NCBI GenBank assembly: GCA_934277435.1
Contig: CAKQUE010000015.1
Span: 1-27,691, forward strand
Reading direction: 5' to 3'
Origin: an uncultured Alphaproteobacteria bacterium
Lineage (GTDB): Bacteria; Pseudomonadota; Alphaproteobacteria; RF32; CAG-239
DNA length: 27,691 nt
Shown here piece after piece: positions 21,490-27,691 of the stretch; position 1 is the stretch's first letter, and the number at the start of each line of letters is the position of its first letter. The notes under the pieces are model-generated. The model was not told where the DNA came from and did not search any database. It saw nothing but the letters and a program-made list of their open reading frames with translations. The translations under genes and the position numbers were made by a program.

Positions 21490-22388
21490 AACATACAAAA
21501 GCAGATAATGTAAACGGCTGGCTGATAGTTGATAAGCCATGCGGCATGGGGTCAACCGAAGTGGTTGGTAAAACGCGGTGGTTAATGCACGCCAACAAAA
21601 ATGGCCATACTGGTACTTTGGACCCGTTTGCCAGTGGAGTTTTGCCAATTGCCTTTGGCGAGGCGACAAAGTTGGTGCCGTTTGTAACCGATGGTAAAAA
21701 AGAATATGAGTTCATAGTCAAATGGGGTGAGCAAACCGTGACTGATGATACAGATAGCGAAGTCGTAGCCCGTTGTGAAAAAATTCCAACGCACACAGAA
21801 ATTTTGGCGGCTATTCCTCATTTTATCGGAAAAATAACCCAGATTCCCCCTGTTTATTCTGCTATAAAAATCAAAGGACAGCCAGCCTATAAATTGGCTC
21901 GTAAAGGGCAAGAAGTAAATATTCCGGCTCGTGAAATAGAAATATATAACTTGGATCTGTTAGAAGAGTATGCCGATTCGGCAAAGTTTAGAGTGGAGTG
22001 CTCTAAAGGTACTTATGTGCGGACATTGGGCAAAGATTTGGCGCAATCTTTGGGAACATTGGGACATTTGATTATGCTAAGACGCACAAAATGCGGAATT
22101 TTTAATACTAAACATACGATTTTACTGGAAAATTTAGAAAAAATGGAGTATGTAGAAGAACGGCGTAAGCTGCTTCTGCCGATAGAAACATCTCTGCGCG
22201 ACATCGCGGAGATTGCTGTTTCGGAAGAAGATGCAAAAAAATTAAGTATGGGACAAAGCATTTCGCCCAAAAATTATGACGCTAAACCGTCAGAGTGCGT
22301 GGCTGCTTATTTCCATAGTTGTTTGATTGCGTTGGTGCGGATTGATGAACGTAAAATTTCACCGATTCGCGTGTTTAACTTAAATTAA
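21486..22388 (+). CDS. truB: tRNA pseudouridine-55 synthase
   Basis: Makes pseudouridine 55 in the T-loop of tRNAs. The 300-residue protein has the N-terminal GWLIVDKPCGMGST and the catalytic motif GHTGTLDPFASGVLP with Asp46. YEFIVKWGEQTVTDDTDSE and the PUA-like C-terminal region with GTYVRTLGKDLAQSLGTLGHL also fit. It overlaps ligA by ATGA, and rpsO follows after 18 nt. The order truB-rpsO-pnp is the classical arrangement, here with ligA in place of rbfA/infB upstream. Confidence 0.97.
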   Translation: MKHTKADNVNGWLIVDKPCGMGSTEVVGKTRWLMHANKNGHTGTLDPFASGVLPIAFGEATKLVPFVTDGKKEYEFIVKWGEQTVTDDTDSEVVARCEKIPTHTEILAAIPHFIGKITQIPPVYSAIKIKGQPAYKLARKGQEVNIPAREIEIYNLDLLEEYADSAKFRVECSKGTYVRTLGKDLAQSLGTLGHLIMLRRTKCGIFNTKHTILLENLEKMEYVEERRKLLLPIETSLRDIAEIAVSEEDAKKLSMGQSISPKNYDAKPSECVAAYFHSCLIALVRIDERKISPIRVFNLN

Positions 22389-22406
22389 TAAAAAGGAAAA
22401 ATAAAG

Positions 22407-22676
22407 ATGTCGATTACAAGTGAAGTAAAAAAAGAAATCGTAGCTAAATATGGTACGTCTGCTGACGATACCGGTTCTCCGGAAGTTCAAATTGCTATTT
22501 GGACTTATCGTATTAATGCTTTGATTGAACACTTTAATGTTCACACAAAAGACTTGCATTCTCGTTTAGGCTTGATGAAAATGGTTAGCCGCCGTCGTCA
22601 CTTGCTTGACCACTTGAAGAAAACAAGCGAAGAAAGATACCAGAATATCATTAAAAAGTTGGATTTGCGTAAGTAA
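22407..22676 (+). CDS. rpsO: 30S ribosomal protein S15
   Basis: Primary 16S rRNA-binding protein of the small-subunit platform. The 89 residues are standard for the family: MSITSEVKKEIVAKYGTSADDTGSPEVQIA, then LTERI-like TYRINALIEHF, and HTKDLHSRLGLMKMVSRRRHLLDHLKK. SD AAAAGGAAAA precedes the ATG. It lies between truB and pnp. Confidence 0.98.
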   Translation: MSITSEVKKEIVAKYGTSADDTGSPEVQIAIWTYRINALIEHFNVHTKDLHSRLGLMKMVSRRRHLLDHLKKTSEERYQNIIKKLDLRK

Positions 22677-22689
22677 TATCCGGCAAAAA

Positions 22690-22740
22690 GGGGGTTGCGG
22701 CTATGTTCGCAGCCCCTAAAAAATCCTGTTTCTGGACAGG
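22690..22740 (+). promoter_or_regulatory. rpsO-pnp intercistronic hairpins
   Basis: GGGGTTGCG (22691-22699) pairs with CGCAGCCCC (22708-22716), then CCTGT/ACAGG (22725-22740). No U-tract follows, so this is not an obvious terminator. In enterobacteria, hairpins in this spacer are cut by RNase III and control pnp autoregulation. A similar role here is inference. Confidence 0.55.
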
Positions 22741-22789
22741 TGAGGTTTTATAAAGATGATATAGAGATGAAGAGAAAGGAATAGAATAT

Positions 22790-24910
22790 ATGATCGATTT
22801 TAAAGTATGCCGCAAAGAGATGGAATGGGGCGGACGTAAATTAGTTTTGGAAACCGGTAAAATTGCCAGACAGGCAACCGGTGCGGTAGTCGCAAGTTAT
22901 GGAGATACAAAAGTTGTGGCAACGGTTGTTGCTGCAAAAGAGGTTAAAGCTGATCAGGATTTCTTTCCTTTAACAGTCAACTATCAAGAAAAATATTATG
23001 CTACCGGTAAAATTCCGGGAGGCTTTAATAAGCGCGAGGGTAAACCTTCAGAACGCGAAATTTTGATTTCTCGTTTGATTGACCGCCCGATTCGTCCGCT
23101 GTTTCCTGATGCTTTCAAAAATGAGGTACAAATTATTTGTACAGTTATCTCTCATGACCAAAAGAATGATTCTGATGTAGTGGCAATGGTTGCCGCATCT
23201 GCAGCTTTGGCAATTTCTGGCATTCCGTTTATGGGACCAATCGGTGCTGCCAAAGTTGGCTATAAAGATGGTATGTACATTTTGAACCCAAGTATTGAAG
23301 AACAAAAAACTTCTGAATTGGAATTGACTGTTGCCGGCACAGAAGAAGGTGTTTTGATGGTTGAGTCTGAAGCAAACGAACTTTCAGAAGAAACAATGCT
23401 TGGCGCTGTTATGTTTGGTTTTGACAGTTTCCAACCAGTTATTGCCATGATTAAAGAATTGGCCGCTGAAGCTGGCAAAGAAAAATGGGATGTTCCGGCA
23501 TTTCCTCCAGAATATGAAGCTTTGAGCCAACGTATTATGAAAGATTACGGCGACCGCTATAACGCTGCTTTTTCTATTACCGATAAGCAAGAGCGTGGCA
23601 CAGTGCTGGGGCAATTGGCTGAAGAAGTAAAAGCTTCTATTGACCCAGAAAATGAAATTGAAAATGCTTTTGTTGCTGATGCGATTGAAAATGTTATGCA
23701 CCACACAATGCGTGAAAAAGTTCTGTCAACAGGCCACCGTATTGACGGCCGTGACACCAAAACTGTTCGCCCAATTCAGTGCGAAGTTGGTTTGTTGCCA
23801 GAAGCACATGGTTCAGCCTTGTTTACTCGCGGTGAAACTCAAGCTATGGTTGCCACCACTTTGGGTACACCTGATGATGCACAGTTGGTGGACGGTTTGT
23901 TAGCCGAATATGACCAAGACTTTATGCTGTTCTACAACTTCCCTCCATTCTCTGTTGGTGAATGTGGTCGTTTGGGTACTCCGGGCCGTCGTGAAATCGG
24001 TCACGGTAAATTGGCATGGCGCGCTATTCACCCGATGTTGCCTAAAGATAAAGATGTGTTCCCATACACAATCCGTGTCGTTTCCGATATTATGGAGTCT
24101 AATGGTTCTTCTTCAATGGCGACCGTTTGCGGTACCTGCTTATCTTTGATGGACGCTGGCGTTCCAATGAAAAAGCCTGTTGCCGGTATTGCCATGGGCT
24201 TGATTAAAGAAAATGACGGCCGTGTGGCTATTTTGACCGATATCTTGGGTGATGAAGACCACCTTGGCGATATGGATTTCAAAGTTGCTGGTACAAAAGA
24301 CGGTGTAACCGCTTTGCAAATGGATATTAAAATTACATCCATTACCAAAGATATTATGAAAAACGCCTTGGCTCAGGCTCACGAAGGACGTATTCACATT
24401 TTGGGCGAAATGGCTAAAGCAATAGCCGAGCCACGTCCGCAGGTTTCTCCAAAAGCTCCGCGTATTTTCTCTATGAAAATTCCAGTAGATAAAATCCGTG
24501 AAGTTATTGGTACCGGTGGTAAGGTTATTCGTGAAATTATTGAAAAAACCAATACCAAAATTGATATCACCGACGATGGTGTGGTAACAATTGCTTCTAA
24601 TAACAGTGAAAATTGTGAAGCAGCTATCGATATTATCAATGGTATTATTGCGGTTCCGGAAGAGGGCAAAATATACAAAGGTGTAATTACAAAAATTATG
24701 GACTTTGGCGCATTTGTTCGCTTTTTGGGACAAACAGAAGGTTTGGTTCATATTTCAGAAATTAAAAATGAACGAATTGCCTCTGTTTCTGACTTCTATA
24801 AAGAAGGCGACACTATTTGGGTTAAATGTATGGGTTCTGACAATCGCGGAAAAATTAAATTGTCAGCAAAACGCGTTAACCAAGAAACAGGCGCAGATTT
24901 AGAAAAATAA
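22790..24910 (+). CDS. pnp: Polynucleotide phosphorylase
   Basis: Phosphorolytic 3'-5' exoribonuclease of the RNA degradosome. The 706 residues contain two RNase PH-like cores. The first starts MEWGGRKLVLETGKIARQATGAV; the second contains HGSALFTRGETQAMVATTLG, FPPFSVGECGRLGTPGRREIGHG and ILTDILGDEDHLGDMDFKVAGT with the catalytic Asp pair. A KH domain follows (IREVIGTGGKVIREIIEKT), then an S1 domain (YKGVITKIMDFGAFVRFLGQTEGLVHISE). Length is normal. SD AAAGGAA. It follows rpsO by 113 nt containing hairpins. Confidence 0.98.
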   Translation: MIDFKVCRKEMEWGGRKLVLETGKIARQATGAVVASYGDTKVVATVVAAKEVKADQDFFPLTVNYQEKYYATGKIPGGFNKREGKPSEREILISRLIDRPIRPLFPDAFKNEVQIICTVISHDQKNDSDVVAMVAASAALAISGIPFMGPIGAAKVGYKDGMYILNPSIEEQKTSELELTVAGTEEGVLMVESEANELSEETMLGAVMFGFDSFQPVIAMIKELAAEAGKEKWDVPAFPPEYEALSQRIMKDYGDRYNAAFSITDKQERGTVLGQLAEEVKASIDPENEIENAFVADAIENVMHHTMREKVLSTGHRIDGRDTKTVRPIQCEVGLLPEAHGSALFTRGETQAMVATTLGTPDDAQLVDGLLAEYDQDFMLFYNFPPFSVGECGRLGTPGRREIGHGKLAWRAIHPMLPKDKDVFPYTIRVVSDIMESNGSSSMATVCGTCLSLMDAGVPMKKPVAGIAMGLIKENDGRVAILTDILGDEDHLGDMDFKVAGTKDGVTALQMDIKITSITKDIMKNALAQAHEGRIHILGEMAKAIAEPRPQVSPKAPRIFSMKIPVDKIREVIGTGGKVIREIIEKTNTKIDITDDGVVTIASNNSENCEAAIDIINGIIAVPEEGKIYKGVITKIMDFGAFVRFLGQTEGLVHISEIKNERIASVSDFYKEGDTIWVKCMGSDNRGKIKLSAKRVNQETGADLEK

Positions 24911-24930
24911 TTTTCTTGAAATTTGCTATA

Positions 24931-24960
24931 AAAAAGGCTGCTGCTATCGGCAGCCTTTTG
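24931..24960 (+). terminator. Terminator of pnp
   Basis: AAGGCTGC (24934-24941) pairs with GCAGCCTT (24950-24957), followed by TTTGCGTTT. Confidence 0.85.
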
Positions 24961-25034
24961 CGTTTATAACGAATAAATAATTTTTATAAATTTTACTAAT
25001 TGTCTGAAAGTCTATCTGATTATTAAAGGAAAAC

Positions 25035-25062
25035 TTGACAAAAAAATGACTTTTGTTATAGT
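25035..25062 (+). promoter_or_regulatory. Near-consensus promoter for the gene at 25104
   Basis: A perfect TTGACA (25035-25040), a 16-bp spacer and TATAGT (25057-25062), 41 bp before the ATG at 25104. Confidence 0.65.
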
Positions 25063-25103
25063 AGTTGCAATTTAATATTATTGTTGAACTAAAATTCTTA
25101 TGT

Positions 25104-25688
25104 ATGGAAAATATTGTTAACCGCTGTTCCGCAGACACAGAAAATAGAATTGTTAAAAATTTTGCTTCTGGCTGCAATTTGTTCAAAAAGAGAGTGCCTT
25201 ATTTTCAGAAAATGAAGATAATCTGGAAACTGGGATTTAACGTTGTGTTTCCTCTGGATATATTAGGCAGCTTGAATGCTTTTTTGCCGCAATATCTGAA
25301 CCGGTCGCTTCAAATTACCGGCAGTCAGATAGAGTTGTTGAATATTTTTGATGATAAACGAGGTTTTCTGGCTTGTTGCTATGCCGTGTTGATAGATGGT
25401 TACTATTATGGCGCCGTAGCCGGAAGTAAAAACTTGTTTGTCTGCTCAAAGGATGCATACCGCTTTTCGGCAGGAGAACAGGCCACCGTCGTTATTAACA
25501 AAAATGACGATAGTCTTTTTGAACTTGTTGGCAAATATGATAAAGAAAGTTTATCTATATGTTTTTCTCGCTTGCAGCGTCGATATTTGACCGCTCTTAA
25601 TTGCTATGAAAATTTAATCATTTTCATCAATCCGGTTTCATTTATTGATGCTATGTATGCAGCAGAAAAATATATGCAAAAACTTTGA
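25104..25688 (+). CDS. Hypothetical protein, SD-less orphan
   Basis: 194 residues from ATG 25104 (MENIVNRCS). The frame opens at a TTG at 25065, which lies in the predicted leader just after the -10. It is a cysteine-containing, probably soluble or peripheral protein with a hydrophobic centre (GFLACCYAVLIDGYYYGAVAGSKNLFVCS). I recognise no family. There is no SD; the leader has AATTTAATATTATTG (25069-25083), identical to that of the gene at 17608. It is monocistronic between pnp and a strong terminator. It shares the MEN/MDN beginning with the genes at 13344, 15530 and 17608. Confidence 0.65.
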   Translation: MENIVNRCSADTENRIVKNFASGCNLFKKRVPYFQKMKIIWKLGFNVVFPLDILGSLNAFLPQYLNRSLQITGSQIELLNIFDDKRGFLACCYAVLIDGYYYGAVAGSKNLFVCSKDAYRFSAGEQATVVINKNDDSLFELVGKYDKESLSICFSRLQRRYLTALNCYENLIIFINPVSFIDAMYAAEKYMQKL

Positions 25689-25690
25689 TA

Positions 25691-25736
25691 AAGTTAAAAG
25701 CGTCTTGATAAAAATCAGGACGCTTTTAACTTTTTT
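25691..25736. terminator. Terminator after the gene at 25104
   Basis: A perfect 14-bp stem (25691-25704 with 25719-25732), extended by TGA/TCA, is followed by T6 on the plus strand. It may also serve the minus-strand metallophosphoesterase gene ending at 25820. Confidence 0.9.
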
Positions 25737-25819
25737 GTTTGGGTTAATTTGCTTGATGATTTATATAAATAAAATCTATAATAAATAATCATAATTTTGA
25801 CGATTTATAACTGTACTCA

Positions 25820-26632
25820 TCATTTCTTAAATTCAATAACCACAATTTCCGGTTTGCAATTAAAGCGAATCGAAATGCGGCTGGTTCCCAAACCTTTTGA
25901 CACAATCATTTTCTTTCCGTTTTCTTCAATAAATCCTTCGGCATAACGGCGCCCATGTTCCAGTGGTACTATCAACGCGCCGATAAATGGCAGTTTTACT
26001 TGTCCGCCATGGGTGTGGCCGGCCAAAACTAACTCAACCGAATCGGTAATATCCGGAAAAACATCAGGCGTATGAGTTAAAAGGATTCGCGGCTCCGGAG
26101 TGTTTTTCAATGCTTGATGAGAATCGGCTACACACGTTATTTTATCTGCGACTCCGGCAAGCGTAAATTTTCCTTTGTTAAACGGAATAATCTCATTGTC
26201 GTTTTCTAAAACCACAATTCCGGCAGCTTGCAGTGCATGTTTCATCTTCCGCCCGCCGATGTACCAATCGTGATTGCCCAAAACACTGAAAACTCCAAGC
26301 GGCGCATGTAATTTACGCAGTTTTGCCGCGATTCGTTCCGGTGGCATTGTTCTTAAATCATTATGACCTTTAATAAAATCTCCGCCCAGCAAAATTAAAT
26401 CTGCATTTTGGGCATTTATTGTCTCTATAATTTTTTCCAGACGTTTTTTATCATGCTTTGCAATATGAAAATCGACGGCGTAGACGATTCGCAGTCCGTT
26501 TAAATTTTTATTTTTTATAAAATAATGCTTTATTTCCAATAAATTAGGCTCAATTTTAAATGACCAGACAATCAATATAAATCCGGCTATTATAGCAATA
26601 CTGGCAACAAAAATAAGTATTTTAAATCCCAT
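25820..26632 (-). CDS. Membrane-anchored metallophosphoesterase (YaeI/YkuE-like)
   Basis: A calcineurin-like phosphoesterase of 270 residues with one N-terminal membrane anchor (about residues 4-25). Metal-binding motifs occur in order: VDFH (motif I; usual form SDLH), GGDFIKGH, GNHDWYIGG, THTPDVFP and LAGHTHGGQVKLP. The C-terminus GLGTSRISIRFNCKPEIVVIEF is typical of the YaeI/YkuE group, some of which act in phospholipid or lipid A metabolism. The substrate here is unknown. The SD is AAGGAT. It follows infC on the same strand but is separated from it by a terminator. Confidence 0.9.
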   Translation of the reverse strand: MGFKILIFVASIAIIAGFILIVWSFKIEPNLLEIKHYFIKNKNLNGLRIVYAVDFHIAKHDKKRLEKIIETINAQNADLILLGGDFIKGHNDLRTMPPERIAAKLRKLHAPLGVFSVLGNHDWYIGGRKMKHALQAAGIVVLENDNEIIPFNKGKFTLAGVADKITCVADSHQALKNTPEPRILLTHTPDVFPDITDSVELVLAGHTHGGQVKLPFIGALIVPLEHGRRYAEGFIEENGKKMIVSKGLGTSRISIRFNCKPEIVVIEFKK

Positions 26633-26649
26633 ATTATATCCTTTTATAA

Positions 26650-26680
26650 CAAAAAAGCCTCGTGGTTGACGAGGCTTTTG
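26650..26680 (-). terminator. Terminator of infC
   Basis: AAAAGCCTCGT (26653-26663) pairs with ACGAGGCTTTT (26669-26679). On the minus strand it runs into T6. Confidence 0.88.
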
Positions 26681-26695
26681 AAAAGTAACGAAATT

Positions 26696-27226
26696 TTATT
26701 TTGCCGGCGCGACAACCATTGTCATCTGTCTGCCTTCAAGTTTCATTTCCGAATCGACTTTGCAAACCCCGTCCAAATCATCAAGCAACTGAGCTAAAAT
26801 CTTTTTACCCATATCATTGGCACTGAGTTCACGCCCCTTAAAACGCATTGTGAATTTTACTTTATTGCCTTGATCCAAAAACTTTTTAGCTTGTTTAACC
26901 TTGACTTCATAGTCATGTGTTTCAATCATCGGACGCAGTTTAAGTTCTTTTACTTCCACAACTTTTTGATTTTTCTTGGCTTCATTTTTACGTTTTTGTT
27001 GTTCGTAACGATATTTACCAAAATCCAAAATCTTACAAACCGGCGGAGTCGCCTGCGGTGAAATTTCAATCAAGTCTAAACCTTCTTCTTCTGCCAGAGC
27101 CAAAGCTTCGCGAATCGAAACAACGCCGCGATTTTCATTGTTGGCGTCAATCAAACGAACCTGTTTAGCTTTAATGTTTTCGTTAATATTTGGTCCGTCA
27201 TCATCATGCATTTGAGCGTCACTCAT
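26696..27226 (-). CDS. infC: Translation initiation factor IF-3
   Basis: Binds the 30S subunit and checks start-codon selection. 176 residues. The N-domain has INENIKAKQVRLIDANNENRGVVSIREAL, and the linker region has CKILDFGKYRYEQQKRKNEAKKNQK. The C-domain has LRPMIETHDYEVKVKQAKKFLDQGNKVKFTMRFKGRE. The start is ATG 27226 with AAGGA 7 nt upstream (a further AGGAGG lies beyond). The ATT start used for autoregulation in E. coli is absent, since the upstream in-frame codons include TAA. It is not followed by rpmI-rplT; its own terminator comes next. Confidence 0.96.
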   Translation of the reverse strand: MSDAQMHDDDGPNINENIKAKQVRLIDANNENRGVVSIREALALAEEEGLDLIEISPQATPPVCKILDFGKYRYEQQKRKNEAKKNQKVVEVKELKLRPMIETHDYEVKVKQAKKFLDQGNKVKFTMRFKGRELSANDMGKKILAQLLDDLDGVCKVDSEMKLEGRQMTMVVAPAK

Positions 27227-27268
27227 TATAGAATCCTTATTCCTCCTAAAATTATACTTACAAATAGT

Positions 27269-27296
27269 ATAATATAGAACAAATTAATATTATCAA
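27269..27296 (-). promoter_or_regulatory. Putative infC promoter
   Basis: On the minus strand TTGATA (27291-27296), 16 bp, TATTAT (27269-27274), about 43 bp before the ATG. Confidence 0.5.
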
Positions 27297-27497
27297 GAAT
27301 AAAAACGATTCTTTTTCATTATTTTTAGAGGCAGTAATACCAAAAATCCGAATCGCTCAAATAAAGATTCGGTTTGAAAATATAAAAATAAGAGATAAAG
27401 ATATTTATAGGCGCATATATATTAATAAGTATAAAGTGAAAGCCTGTTTGAATAAAATGCAAAATAACTTGAAAAAAAGTTGTTTTCGACTGCATTC

Positions 27498-27506
27498 TGT
27501 GGATAA
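27498..27506 (-). promoter_or_regulatory. Perfect DnaA-box consensus
   Basis: TGTGGATAA on the plus strand reads TTATCCACA on the minus strand, the strong DnaA box. Only one perfect copy is seen in the region. Confidence 0.45.
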
Positions 27507-27624
27507 CATTAATAACAATTTGTATTTACAACTAAATGACAGATTGAAGTATAAAATATAAATGGTAATATGTTCTTGTTTGACACGTTAAATGAAAAAA
27601 AATAAAAAAAATTGAAAAAAGGTG

Positions 27625-27653
27625 TTGACTTTGGAAAAGGATTATTCTATACA
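27625..27653 (+). promoter_or_regulatory. Strong rightward promoter with A-tract upstream element
   Basis: TTGACT (27625-27630), 17 bp, TATACA (27648-27653), preceded by A-rich tracts (27592-27620) resembling an UP element. The transcript would start near 27660 with CACCGGCCG and run out of the window. The product is unknown; such a promoter would suit a stable RNA or highly expressed gene. Confidence 0.6.
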
Positions 27654-27691
27654 GTCAATCACCGGCCGATGAGGTGCGGTTGAAAAAAAAG

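Larger units (their letters stand above)
27227..27691. other. 465-bp gene-free A/T-rich region at the right edge
   Basis: It contains the infC promoter and a CCGAATC/GATTCGG hairpin (27348-27372). An AAAATAACTT/AAGTTGTTTT hairpin (27461-27486), a perfect DnaA-box consensus (27498-27506) and long A-tracts just before a strong rightward promoter follow. No credible coding sequence is seen on either strand. Confidence 0.65.

Noticed and set aside
19408..24910. Many open frames opposite ligA, truB and pnp
   Set aside because: All are shadows of strongly conserved genes; no start signals or known motifs.
27660..27691. Start of a ribozyme or known riboswitch (CCGATGAGG resembles part of a hammerhead core)
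   Set aside because: The match lacks the required CTGATGA and the rest of the core, and the sequence ends; nothing beyond a promoter can be supported.
27227..27691. Chromosome replication origin
   Set aside because: Only one perfect DnaA box and no typical origin neighbours are visible in the window; kept only as a question in the findings.
1..27691. CRISPR array, insertion sequence or prophage
   Set aside because: No regularly spaced repeats, transposase or phage-type genes, and no terminal inverted repeats or target duplications were seen.

Overview
The window is AT-rich, densely coding bacterial chromosome and looks alphaproteobacterial. The L28 and S21 proteins, the YdcH-like small protein and a VirB8-like protein have an alphaproteobacterial flavour. 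An oxygen-sensitive class III ribonucleotide reductase, a membrane pyrophosphatase and a phosphofructokinase of the PKTIDND type point to a fermentative or anaerobic, probably host-associated (gut) lineage. This placement is an inference from remembered family features; no search was run. No insertion sequence, prophage, CRISPR array or rRNA gene was seen.

Left part (1-4909): the 5' half of gyrB runs off the left edge. It is followed by a small orphan membrane protein gene and then, on the minus strand, the class III ribonucleotide reductase operon. In that operon nrdD stops before its glycyl-radical domain. The domain is encoded by a separate 70-residue gene with its own Shine-Dalgarno (SD) site, and nrdG (the activase) follows 11 nt later. 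Two NrdR-type boxes 31 bp apart precede nrdD.

Middle-left (4910-11760): a TolC-like lipoprotein with an Ig-like C-terminal domain is divergent from an orphan VirB8-like gene. Then come a MarC-family protein, a membrane pyrophosphatase (hppA) and an exported ankyrin-repeat protein.

Middle (11761-18033): a small unknown gene, tRNA-Arg(CCG), rpmB, pfkA, a YdcH-like gene, rpsU and a META-domain lipoprotein are interspersed with lineage-specific genes at 12672, 13344, 15530 and 17608. Together with those at 900 and 25104, these orphans are monocistronic, have clear sigma70-like promoters, and lack an SD sequence. Several share AT-rich leader blocks.

Right part (18034-27691): a housekeeping block of ychF, ligA-truB (overlapping by 4 nt), rpsO and pnp, then an SD-less orphan. 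After it come a metallophosphoesterase and infC on the minus strand. The last 465 bp hold no gene. They carry a perfect DnaA-box consensus and a strong A-tract-preceded promoter firing out of the window.

The most interesting observations are the physically split NrdD with a cysteine-rich free-standing glycyl-radical subunit, and the family of SD-less orphan genes with shared leaders.
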